DNA of 5,609 nucleotides from Pseudomonadota bacterium (GTDB lineage: Bacteria; Pseudomonadota; Alphaproteobacteria; Rhizobiales; Xanthobacteraceae). Position 1 is the first letter of the stretch. Each line of letters begins with the position of its first letter. Under the pieces are notes generated by a model. It saw only the letters and a list, made by a program, of their open reading frames with translations. It was not told the DNA's origin and did no database searches. The position numbers were made by a program, and so were the translations under genes. The stretch covers positions 1 through 5,609 of the forward strand of contig CAUJKG010000077.1 of NCBI GenBank assembly GCA_963205465.1, read 5' to 3'. Positions 1 through 5,609 of this stretch are shown here, piece after piece.

Positions 1-1116
1 GATGATGCGGCTCGACGTATTCTTGCCGAGATGGATCATCTTGGTGCCGCTATCGACCTGCTGGTAGCCGTTCGAAATCGCGATCGAATAGAACTCGCCC
101 TGCGAATTGTCGCCGCGCAGGATGCAGCTCGGATATTTCCAGGTGATCGCGGAGCCGGTTTCGACCTGCGTCCACGAAATCTTCGAGCCGTTGCCACGGC
201 AGTCGCCGCGCTTGGTCACGAAGTTATAGACGCCGCCTTTGCCTTCGCTGTCGCCGGGATACCAGTTCTGCACGGTCGAATATTTGATCTCGGCGTTGTC
301 GAGCGCCACGAGTTCGACTACGGCCGCATGCAACTGGTTCTCGTCGCGCGACGGCGCCGTGCAGCCCTCGAGATAGCTCACATAAGCGCCTTCATCGGCA
401 ATAATGAGCGTGCGCTCGAACTGGCCGGTCTGCTTCTCGTTGATCCGGAAATAGGTCGAAAGCTCCATCGGGCAACGCACGCCCTTCGGCACATAGACGA
501 ATGAACCGTCGGAAAACACCGCGGAGTTCAGGGTTGCGAAGAAGTTGTCGGTGACCGGAACAACCGAGCCGAGATATTTCTTCACGAGCTCGGGATGCTC
601 GCGGATCGCCTCCGAGATCGACATGAAGAGGACGCCGGCCTTCTTCAGTTCTTCCTTGAAGGTGGTGACCACCGACACGGAATCGAACACGGCATCAACC
701 GCCACCTTGGAATAAGTACGATTCTCCTCGGCGACGCCGGCGAGAATTTCCTGCTCGCCCAGCGGAATGCCGAGCTTTTTATAGGTCTCGAGAATCTCCG
801 GATCTACTTCGTCGAGCGACTTCGGACCCGCCTGCTTCTTCGGCGCAGCGTAATAATACAGGTCCTGATAGTCGATCTTCCGGTAATGCACGCGCGCCCA
901 TTCGGGCTCCTGCATGGTCTTCCAGCGACGGAAGGCGTCGAGACGCCATTGCAGCATCCATTCCGGCTCGCTCTTCTTGGCCGAAATGAAGCGCACGGTG
1001 CTCTCGTCGAGCCCCTTCGGCGCTTTCTCGACTTCGATCTTGGTCTCGAAGCCGTACTTGTATTGATCAACATCAATCGACTTGACGCGTTCGACTGTCT
1101 CTTTCACCGCAGGCAT
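1..1116 (-). CDS. sufB: Fe-S cluster assembly scaffold protein SufB (3' end outside window)
   Basis: SufB is the core scaffold subunit of the cytosolic SUF machinery. With SufC (ATPase) and SufD it forms the complex on which Fe-S clusters are assembled from desulfurase-derived sulfur. The 372 visible codons start MPAVKETVERVK and run open to the left edge. Family-typical stretches are the N-terminal YKYGFET (residues 19-25), DLYYYAAPK (85-93), FVYVPKGVRCPMELSTYFRI (207-226), YLEGCTAP (248-255), NQLHAAVVEL (260-269) and TKMIHLGKNTSSRII (358-372). Cys252 in YLEGCTAP is a strongly conserved cysteine, which I take to match E. coli SufB Cys254; Cys215, Cys306 and Cys331 are also visible. SufB is usually about 490-500 residues, so roughly the last quarter of the beta-helix core is missing, including the C-terminal conserved Cys and His/Glu positions. 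GGAG lies 8 nt before the ATG, which supports this start. It follows the desulfurase by 35 nt on the same strand, so co-transcription is likely; sufC and sufD would be expected further left. Confidence 0.97.
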   Translation of the reverse strand, partial: MPAVKETVERVKSIDVDQYKYGFETKIEVEKAPKGLDESTVRFISAKKSEPEWMLQWRLDAFRRWKTMQEPEWARVHYRKIDYQDLYYYAAPKKQAGPKSLDEVDPEILETYKKLGIPLGEQEILAGVAEENRTYSKVAVDAVFDSVSVVTTFKEELKKAGVLFMSISEAIREHPELVKKYLGSVVPVTDNFFATLNSAVFSDGSFVYVPKGVRCPMELSTYFRINEKQTGQFERTLIIADEGAYVSYLEGCTAPSRDENQLHAAVVELVALDNAEIKYSTVQNWYPGDSEGKGGVYNFVTKRGDCRGNGSKISWTQVETGSAITWKYPSCILRGDNSQGEFYSIAISNGYQQVDSGTKMIHLGKNTSSRII

Positions 1117-1151
1117 TCAACATACTCCGCTCGCGAACCGCGCGATTCTTC

Positions 1152-2321
1152 TTATGCGGCGCGCGCGCCGCGCTTATTAAGGGACGTATAGACCTTCGAC
1201 CAGACGCGAAGAAACTGTTCAATATCCGCGTCTGTCGTATTCCAGCCGGTGCTCACGCGCATGGCGCAGCGGCCAATTTCCGAATTCACCCCCATCGCCT
1301 GCAAGGTCGGCGATGCCGCAGACTTGCCGGACGAACAGGCCGAACCCGCACTGATGGCGATCCCTTCGAGATCGAGCATCATCAGCGCAGTTTCCGCAGC
1401 GACTTCGGGGGCTGCGAAGAACGTAGTGTTCGGAAGCCGGGCCGCGCGATCGCCGAAGATCACGGCGTCTTTTGCAATCGCCCGAATGCCTTCTTCTATC
1501 CTTGCGCGGAGCGCACCGAGACGAGAACCTTCCGGCGTCAGCGTTTGTCCGGCCTCGGTCGCGGCTGCGCCGAAACCGGCAATCGCGGCGACGCTCTCGG
1601 TGCCCTGGCGGCGGCCGCGCTCCTGCCCACCGCCGCGCATGATCGCAGGCATGCGCGTGTCACGATGTGCCGTCACCACCGCGCCGATTCCCTGCGGACC
1701 GCCGAGCTTGTGCGACGTAATCGAAAGAATATCCGCGCCGCTCTCGCGCAGGTCGAATGGAATTTTTCCAATGACCTGTACCGCGTCGGAATGCAGGATG
1801 CCGTCGGCGGCGTGCACCCGATCGGCAACGGCAGCAAGCGGCTGCAAGACGCCGGTCTCGTTATTCGCCGCCATCACGGAGACGAAGGCACGGCGGCCGG
1901 CACTTTTATGTTTCGCGAGGGCTTCTTCGAGGGCCGAAAGTACGATCACGCCGTTCGGATCGACCGGAACGTATTCGATCTGCTCCGGCCTGAAGCCTCC
2001 ACCCACACGAACTGCCGGATGCTCGACGCCCGAAAGCAGAAGCACGTCGAAGCGCGCAGCCTTACCGGCGAGTTCCAGTTCCGGTGCGAGCGCTGTTGCG
2101 TTCGACTCGGTCGCGCCGCTGGTAAAAAAGATCGCCTCCGGTTCGGCACCGATCAGTACCGCGATCTGGTGACGCGCATCCTCGACGATCGCGCGCGCCG
2201 CGCGGCCCTCGGTGTGTACCGAAGAGGCGTTCGCGGGCGCCATCATGGCTGCCGCCACCGCTTCCTTGGCCGCCGAACGGGGCAGGCTTGTAGCGTTATA
2301 GTCCAGATAAACCCGTGCCAT
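1152..2321 (-). CDS. cysteine desulfurase, group I (NifS/IscS type), first gene of the suf operon
   Basis: A PLP-dependent class V aminotransferase-fold enzyme (389 aa, normal length) that converts L-cysteine to L-alanine and leaves a persulfide for Fe-S assembly. Visible signatures are YLDYNATS (5-12); FFTSGATESN (65-74), the phosphate-binding region; VEHPAV with His101, which stacks on PLP; ANNETG (152-157); HSDAVQ with Asp179 and Gln182; SITSHKLGGPQG with the Schiff-base Lys205; GGGQERGRRQGTES (230-243); and SAGSACSSG with the catalytic Cys329. The long segment after Cys329 (SSGKSAASPTLQAMG) is the extended mobile loop of group I enzymes, which separates it from SufS (group II). The symbol is left blank because nifS, iscS and sufS are all used for such genes. 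The ATG at 2321 gives the correct MARVYLDYNAT start, but its ribosome site is weak (GGAT 9 nt upstream, or a purine run AAGAGA that is too close). A second, out-of-frame ATG lies 10 nt upstream. Expression probably runs from the Irr-box promoter at about 2457-2485. Confidence 0.95.
   Translation of the reverse strand: MARVYLDYNATSLPRSAAKEAVAAAMMAPANASSVHTEGRAARAIVEDARHQIAVLIGAEPEAIFFTSGATESNATALAPELELAGKAARFDVLLLSGVEHPAVRVGGGFRPEQIEYVPVDPNGVIVLSALEEALAKHKSAGRRAFVSVMAANNETGVLQPLAAVADRVHAADGILHSDAVQVIGKIPFDLRESGADILSITSHKLGGPQGIGAVVTAHRDTRMPAIMRGGGQERGRRQGTESVAAIAGFGAAATEAGQTLTPEGSRLGALRARIEEGIRAIAKDAVIFGDRAARLPNTTFFAAPEVAAETALMMLDLEGIAISAGSACSSGKSAASPTLQAMGVNSEIGRCAMRVSTGWNTTDADIEQFLRVWSKVYTSLNKRGARAA
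1156..1171. repeat. 16-bp perfect GC palindrome at the desulfurase 3' end
   Basis: GCGGCGCGCGCGCCGC is its own reverse complement. It lies within the last codons of the desulfurase gene (encoding part of RGARAA), immediately before its TAA. As RNA it could form a 6-bp G+C stem with a CGCG tetraloop. No T-run follows on the minus strand, so it is not a terminator. It may simply reflect Arg/Ala codons in GC-rich DNA. Confidence 0.4.
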
Positions 2322-2332
2322 CTCTTGCCATC

Positions 2333-2366
2333 CGGGGGCGCGAAAAACCTTGCTTTTCGAACCCCG
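2333..2366 (-). promoter_or_regulatory. predicted leader hairpin upstream of the desulfurase start
   Basis: Read on the minus strand, CGGGG (2366-2362) pairs with CCCCG (2337-2333) and CGAAAA (2359-2354) pairs with TTTTCG (2346-2341). A 2 x 3 nt internal loop separates the two stems and a 7-nt terminal loop closes the structure. It would lie in the 5' leader and end about 11 nt before the ATG, next to the ribosome-binding region. No T-run follows, so a terminator is unlikely. A role in mRNA stability or in access to the weak ribosome site is inference only. No known riboswitch class is recognised. Confidence 0.35.
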
Positions 2367-2442
2367 TATTGTTTAAGAGAAAAAGCTCGAAGCGAGGGAA
2401 CGCGTGGCTATCGATGGCTGGCGCCGCCGAGCGGAATCTCTA

Positions 2443-2459
2443 TTTAGAACTATTCTAAA
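2443..2459. promoter_or_regulatory. Irr box / iron control element (ICE)
   Basis: TTTAGAACTATTCTAAA is a perfect 7-bp inverted repeat (TTTAGAA / TTCTAAA) with a 3-bp spacer. It matches the ICE motif recognised by Irr, the haem-responsive Fur-family regulator of Rhizobiales. The match is to remembered consensus, not to a matrix score. The A+T-rich palindrome stands out in GC-rich surroundings. It overlaps the -10 hexamer of the minus-strand promoter by 3 bp and extends over the expected transcription start, the layout expected for repression by blocking RNA polymerase. Irr is active under low iron and typically represses iron-consuming pathways, so repression of the suf operon in iron starvation is the natural reading. 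The box centre is 94 nt from the hydrolase start on the other strand, so an effect on that gene is possible but not shown. Confidence 0.85.
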
Positions 2460-2485
2460 CTAGTCCGGTGGTACTCCTGAGTCAA
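2457..2485 (-). promoter_or_regulatory. sigma-70-type promoter of the desulfurase-sufB operon
   Basis: On the minus strand a -35 TTGACT (2485-2480, 5 of 6 to TTGACA) is followed by exactly 17 nt and a -10 TAGTTT (2462-2457), which keeps the key first, second and last bases of TATAAT. Transcription would start near 2450, giving an untranslated leader of about 130 nt before the ATG at 2321. The Irr-type palindrome lies across the -10 and the predicted start. The strong -35 with optimal spacing and the overlap with a regulator site support the call; the weak -10 is the main doubt. Confidence 0.6.
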
Positions 2486-2544
2486 CCAGACCCGGAACCC
2501 TGCGCACAGATAGATAAGCGCGACAACGACGGAAAAACACCCTG

Positions 2545-3207
2545 ATGCCCGAAGTCATTTTTACCGGCGAAGAAGGCCGCCTGGAAGGCCGGTTTCATCC
2601 CGGCCGCAGCCGCACGAGCCCGATTGCCATCATCCTGCACCCGCACCCGCAGTTCGGCGGCACGATGAACAATCCGGTCGTCTATCAGCTCTATTACGCC
2701 TTCGCGAACCGCGGCTTCTCGGTGTTGCGCTTCAACTTCCGCGGCGTCGGCCGTAGCCAGGGCACCTTCGATCACGGCCAGGGCGAGCTTTCCGACGCGG
2801 CCGCGGCCCTCGACTGGGTGCAGAGCGCGCATCCCGAGGCCCGGGCCTGCTGGATCGCCGGATTTTCCTTCGGCGCATGGATCGGCATGCAGTTGCTCAT
2901 GCGCCGCCCCGAAGTCGAGGGCTTTCTCTCGATCGCGGCGCCGGCGAGCCTTTACGACTTCTCGTTTCTCGCGCCCTGCCCGTCGTCGGGCCTTTTCGTC
3001 CATGGCGACAAGGATGCCGTGGTTCCGGTTTCTTCGGTCGGCACGCTGGTCGAAAAGCTGAAGACGCAAAAAGGCATCGTGATCGAGCAGAACATTCTGA
3101 AGGGCGCCAACCATTTCTTCGACGGCAAGATCGAAGATCTGATGGCCATCGTGAACGAATATCTCGACCGGCGTCTGCCGAACGAGCGGATCACGACGGC
3201 TGCGTAA
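2545..3207 (+). CDS. alpha/beta hydrolase, small COG2945-like family
   Basis: A compact 220-residue alpha/beta hydrolase without a visible signal peptide or membrane segment, so probably cytosolic. The motifs in order are HPHPQFGGTMNN (32-43), the family signature and likely oxyanion-hole region; VLRFNFRGVGRSQG (60-73); the nucleophile elbow GFSFGA with Ser108; HGDKDAVVP with the likely acid Asp157; and GANHFF with the catalytic His190. The triad Ser-Asp-His is therefore complete. The short length leaves little room for a lid domain. Family members are annotated as predicted hydrolases or esterases with no settled substrate, and I cannot assign one. The ATG at 2545 is preceded by ACGGAAA about 10 nt upstream and gives the expected MPEVIFTGEEGRLEG start. 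It diverges from the suf operon across a 223-nt spacer containing the Irr-type box; no convincing plus-strand promoter was found there. It ends convergently with anmK, 64 nt away. Confidence 0.88.
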   Translation: MPEVIFTGEEGRLEGRFHPGRSRTSPIAIILHPHPQFGGTMNNPVVYQLYYAFANRGFSVLRFNFRGVGRSQGTFDHGQGELSDAAAALDWVQSAHPEARACWIAGFSFGAWIGMQLLMRRPEVEGFLSIAAPASLYDFSFLAPCPSSGLFVHGDKDAVVPVSSVGTLVEKLKTQKGIVIEQNILKGANHFFDGKIEDLMAIVNEYLDRRLPNERITTAA

Positions 3208-3233
3208 CAGGAATCGAAATTCTTAATCTTCAG

Positions 3234-3258
3234 CATGGCCGGGCTTGTCCCGGCCATG
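3234..3258. repeat. palindromic element between convergent genes, possible bidirectional 3' end structure
   Basis: CATGGCCGGG (3234-3243) and CCCGGCCATG (3249-3258) form a perfect 10-bp inverted repeat around the 5-nt loop CTTGT. It sits in the 64-nt gap between the hydrolase stop (3207) and the anmK stop (3272, minus strand). On the plus strand TTTT (3263-3266) begins 4 nt past the stem, a poor but possible intrinsic terminator; on the minus strand no T-run follows. The sequence resembles a short palindrome that I recall as dispersed in many rhizobial and related genomes. Copy number in this genome cannot be judged, since only one copy is in the window. Confidence 0.75.
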
Positions 3259-3271
3259 TGCGTTTTAGCCT

Positions 3272-4372
3272 TTAAGGACTTACGAGAACCCCGCCGGTCA
3301 TCGGTGTCGGCACGCCTGTCGTTTTCGGAAAGGAAAGCGCCAATCCTTGCAACGAACGCACGGCAAGAAAAGCAAAGCCCTGCGCCTCGATCGCGCTCGA
3401 GCGCCAGCCGACCTCTTCCGCTGTCTGCACCTTCGCCGGGGCAAGCTTCTCGCGGAGCATCTTCACCAGCGTGAGATTCCGTGCGCCACCACCGGCAATG
3501 ATCCAGCGCTTCGGCTCCTTCGGAAAATGCTGCTTCGAAAGCACGATTGAAGACACGATGATACCCGCGGCAGTGGCAAGCGCATCGGGTAAGGACAATG
3601 TGTTCAGATCGAAGCGGGCGAAATCGGCGCGATCGAGCGACTTCGGGGGCGGCAGTTTGAAGAACGAATGTTGGAGTGCGGCCGCGACAAGCGCTTCATC
3701 TGCTTTTCCCGCTGCCGCGAGTGCGCCGCCCTCGTCCATCGGCTTGCCGCTCCGGCTCATCATCAACTCGTCCATCGGCGCATTGCCGGGACCGGTATCG
3801 AACGCGATCGGCTCTTCCTCTCCGTCGATATAAGTGACGTTCGCCACGCCGCCGATATTGATGACCACCACCGGCCCCGCCTCCGGCGAGCCGCGCAACA
3901 ACGCGCGATGAAAGACAGGCACCAGCGGCGCGCCCTGTCCTCCGGCTGCCACATCGGCCGCGCGAAAGTCGTATACCACCGGAATATGCAGCCGTTTCGC
4001 AAGAAGCGGCCCGTCGCCGATCTGCACGGTCAGCCGCCGCTCGGGACGATGCAAAACCGTCTGCCCGTGAAAGCCCACCACATCCACCTCGTGGTGATGG
4101 ATTCCAGCCTGCTGGATGAGCGCGTCGATCGCCTTCAGGTGGGTCTCGGTGACGAGCTTTTCCGCCTCGGCGAGCGCCGGCGGCCGGGCCGCCCGGTCGA
4201 TCAAATCCTGCGCCGCGGTTACGGCACTGCGCAAAATGTGCCGTTCGGTCGGGGTATAGGCGCGGGAAACATATGCGCCGAAGCGCGAAACGGTCTCTCC
4301 GTCCGTCTCGATCAGCGCGACATCGACCCCGTCCATGGAGGTGCCGCTCATCGTTCCGATGGCAACCGCCAC
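3272..4372 (-). CDS. anmK: anhydro-N-acetylmuramic acid kinase
   Basis: AnmK is a cytosolic peptidoglycan-recycling enzyme. It hydrolyses and phosphorylates 1,6-anhydro-MurNAc with ATP to give MurNAc-6-phosphate. At 366 aa the protein has normal family length and the whole ASKHA-fold signature set: IGTMSGTSMDGVD (5-17, ATP phosphate loop), VGFHGQTVLHRP (99-110), VQIGDG (116-121), DFRAADVAAGGQGAPLVP (135-152), INIGGVANVT (171-180), FDTGPGN (191-197, with Asp192 the likely catalytic base), IAGGGARN (292-299), SSAIEAQGFAFLA (325-337) and GVPTPMTGG (353-361). The start is a GTG at 4372 with GGAG 8 nt upstream. The next ATG would be residue 8, inside the phosphate loop, so GTG is preferred. It is convergent with the hydrolase and diverges from tyrS over 71 nt. 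anmK also lies close to tyrS in other proteobacteria, including E. coli. No transporter or other recycling gene is in view. Confidence 0.97.
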   Translation of the reverse strand: MAVAIGTMSGTSMDGVDVALIETDGETVSRFGAYVSRAYTPTERHILRSAVTAAQDLIDRAARPPALAEAEKLVTETHLKAIDALIQQAGIHHHEVDVVGFHGQTVLHRPERRLTVQIGDGPLLAKRLHIPVVYDFRAADVAAGGQGAPLVPVFHRALLRGSPEAGPVVVINIGGVANVTYIDGEEEPIAFDTGPGNAPMDELMMSRSGKPMDEGGALAAAGKADEALVAAALQHSFFKLPPPKSLDRADFARFDLNTLSLPDALATAAGIIVSSIVLSKQHFPKEPKRWIIAGGGARNLTLVKMLREKLAPAKVQTAEEVGWRSSAIEAQGFAFLAVRSLQGLALSFPKTTGVPTPMTGGVLVSP

Positions 4373-4443
4373 GAGAATCGCTCCGGTTGAAACCGCCCGG
4401 AGACCTGATACACCACCGCGCTATCACTTACATCAGCGCAGCC
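4373..4443. promoter_or_regulatory. divergent anmK/tyrS intergenic spacer
   Basis: These 71 nt must carry the tyrS promoter and at least the anmK ribosome site (GGAG, 8 nt before its GTG). On the plus strand TTGAAA (4387-4392) could be a -35, but no good -10 lies at the right distance. A short inverted repeat, GCGCT (4418-4422) with AGCGC (4435-4439) around 12 nt, ends 4 nt before the tyrS ATG. No T-box is expected or seen; the spacer is too short for one. No promoter is called with confidence. Confidence 0.35.
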
Positions 4444-5609
4444 ATGACCGCATACAAATCCGATTTCCTGCACGTCCTTGAATCCCGCGGCTTCATCCAT
4501 CAGGTCTCGGAGCCGGAGGTCCTCGATCAGCTCGCGCAAAAGGAGCAGATCACGGCCTATATCGGCTACGACTGCACGGCCGCTTCACTCCATGTCGGCC
4601 ACCTCTTGCCGACCATGATGCTGCGCTGGATGCAGAAGACCGGTCACCGCCCGATCGCGCTGATGGGCGGCGGCACCACGCGCGTCGGCGATCCATCCGG
4701 CAAGGACGAGTCGCGCCGCCTGCTCACCGCGGACCAGATCGACGAGAACCTCAAAAGCATCCGGAAAATCTTCACGCGCTTTCTGAAGTTCGGCGACAGC
4801 GGCAACGACGCCATCATGGCGAACAACGCCGACTGGCTGAACAATCTCAACTACATCGATTTCCTGCGCGACGTCGGCCGGCACTTCTCCATCAACCGCA
4901 TGCTTACCTTCGACTCGGTGAAGCTCCGGCTCGAACGGCAGCACGAACTGTCGTTCCTCGAGTTCAACTACATGATCCTGCAGGCCTACGACTTCCTCGA
5001 ACTGAGCAAGCGCTATGGCTGCCGCCTGCAGATGGGCGGTTCCGACCAGTGGGGCAATATCATCAACGGCATCGACCTCGGCCGCCGGGTCGCGGGCGCG
5101 CAACTCTTTGCGCTGACCTCGCCGCTGATCACCACCGCCTCGGGCGCGAAGATGGGCAAGACCGCCGCAGGCGCGGTCTGGCTCGATCCCAATCTGGTCA
5201 GCCCCTACGAATACTGGCAGTTCTGGCGCAACACCGAAGACGGCGACGTCGCGCGCTTTCTCAAGCTCTTCACCGAATTGCCGCTCGAAGAGATCGGCAA
5301 GCTCGCCGCGCTGCAAGGCTCGGAAATCAACGAGGCGAAAAAGATCCTCGCGACCGAAGCGACCGCCATGGTGCATGGACGCGAGGAAGCCGAGAAAGCC
5401 GCTGCGACCGCGCGCACGACCTTCGAGGAAGGGGCGCTCGCCCAGAGCTTGCCCAGCATTGAAGTAAAGAAGAGCGAACTGGAAGCCGGCGTCGGCATTC
5501 TCAATGCCAGCGTACAGGCGGGCTTCGTCTCCTCCACGAGCGAGGCGCGCCGTCAGATCAAGGCCGGCGGCATCAAGGTCAATGACGTCACCGTCACCGA
5601 CGAAAAGAT
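4444..5609 (+). CDS. tyrS: tyrosyl-tRNA synthetase (3' end outside window)
   Basis: A cytosolic class I aminoacyl-tRNA synthetase that charges tRNA-Tyr. The 388 complete codons visible begin MTAYKSDFLHVLESRGFIHQ. Landmarks are YIGYDCTAASLHVGHL (39-54), containing Asp43 of the tyrosine pocket and HVGH (50-53) as the HIGH motif; GGGTTRVGDPSGKDESR (75-91); Tyr176, Gln180 and Asp183 in YMILQAYD, with the same spacing as the tyrosine-binding Tyr-Gln-Asp set of Geobacillus TyrRS; MGGSDQWGNI (197-206); and KMGKT (236-240), the KMSKS-type loop. A C-terminal S4-like RNA-binding domain starts around residue 345 and is cut by the window edge; the family usually runs about 410-420 residues, so some 30 are missing. 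No clear Shine-Dalgarno sequence precedes the ATG at 4444, although the N-terminus there aligns with the family as I know it. An in-frame TTG at 4387 is possible but unlikely. Confidence 0.97.
   Translation, partial: MTAYKSDFLHVLESRGFIHQVSEPEVLDQLAQKEQITAYIGYDCTAASLHVGHLLPTMMLRWMQKTGHRPIALMGGGTTRVGDPSGKDESRRLLTADQIDENLKSIRKIFTRFLKFGDSGNDAIMANNADWLNNLNYIDFLRDVGRHFSINRMLTFDSVKLRLERQHELSFLEFNYMILQAYDFLELSKRYGCRLQMGGSDQWGNIINGIDLGRRVAGAQLFALTSPLITTASGAKMGKTAAGAVWLDPNLVSPYEYWQFWRNTEDGDVARFLKLFTELPLEEIGKLAALQGSEINEAKKILATEATAMVHGREEAEKAAATARTTFEEGALAQSLPSIEVKKSELEAGVGILNASVQAGFVSSTSEARRQIKAGGIKVNDVTVTDEK

Noticed and set aside
31..1191. Plus-strand open frames (31-504, 595-1191) opposite sufB
   Set aside because: They lie antisense to an unmistakable SufB frame, have low-complexity Arg/Ala/Leu-rich translations with no recognisable motif, and are typical shadows in GC-rich DNA.
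2382..2397. Possible intrinsic terminator or attenuator in the desulfurase leader (CTCG-CTT-CGAG followed by CTTTTT on the minus strand)
   Set aside because: The stem is only 4 bp with a 3-nt loop and cannot be extended, too weak for a terminator. No leader peptide or alternative pairing that would make an attenuator was found.
1249..2447. Two long plus-strand open frames (1249-2172, 307 codons; 1545-2447, 300 codons) opposite the desulfurase
   Set aside because: Despite their length they mirror a complete desulfurase with all catalytic residues. One is rich in Ser/Ala/Pro and the other in Arg/His, with no domain signature, and the two overlap each other in different frames.
2511..2516. TAGATA as a -10 for the plus-strand hydrolase
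   Set aside because: No -35-like hexamer is found 16-19 nt upstream, so the promoter could not be supported.
2482..3114. Minus-strand open frame of 210 codons opposite the hydrolase
   Set aside because: Its composition (Arg/Ala/Glu/Asp-rich) is that of a reverse-strand shadow, and the plus-strand hydrolase has a full catalytic triad and family motifs.
4585..5376. Minus-strand open frame of 263 codons opposite tyrS
   Set aside because: It is fully antisense to TyrS, including its conserved motifs, and shows no motif of its own.
1..5609. Mobile element, phage, CRISPR, toxin-antitoxin or other novel system
   Set aside because: All five genes are housekeeping or core families in tight, undisturbed spacing. 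There is no transposase, integrase, direct-repeat array, tRNA gene or abrupt composition change visible in the window.

Overview
The window (about 60% GC by eye) looks like a chromosomal core region of an alphaproteobacterium, most likely Hyphomicrobiales (Rhizobiales) near the Bradyrhizobium/Afipia/Rhodopseudomonas group. Three things support this: the wording of the SufB and TyrS N-termini; a palindrome at 2443-2459 that matches the rhizobial Irr iron-control element; and a GGCCGGGCTTGTCCCGGCC palindrome of a type I recall as dispersed in such genomes. The placement comes from recognition, not from a database search.

Layout: the left 2.3 kb is the head of a suf iron-sulfur cluster operon read on the minus strand. 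It starts with a group I cysteine desulfurase (2321 to 1152). After 35 nt comes sufB, cut off by the left window edge (1116 to 1). A 223-nt intergenic region (2322-2544) holds a good minus-strand sigma-70-type promoter whose -10 is overlapped by the Irr-type box, followed by a leader of about 130 nt with a hairpin just before the desulfurase start. Diverging from it is a small alpha/beta hydrolase (2545-3207, plus). A 64-nt convergent gap carrying a 10-bp stem palindrome separates this from anmK, the anhydro-N-acetylmuramic acid kinase (4372 to 3272, minus). A 71-nt divergent spacer then leads to tyrS, tyrosyl-tRNA synthetase (4444 onward, plus), cut off by the right edge.

How the parts work together: the desulfurase releases sulfur from cysteine, and SufB belongs to the scaffold on which Fe-S clusters are built. 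The promoter architecture suggests this iron-consuming pathway is shut down when iron is short. AnmK recycles cell-wall sugar and TyrS charges tRNA; both are housekeeping genes with no evident link to Fe-S assembly. The hydrolase has an intact catalytic triad but no assignable substrate.

I found no mobile element, CRISPR array, RNA gene or new multi-gene system. The strongest observation beyond plain annotation is the Irr-type box sitting on the suf promoter, with no iscR/rirA-type gene in the space upstream of the desulfurase.
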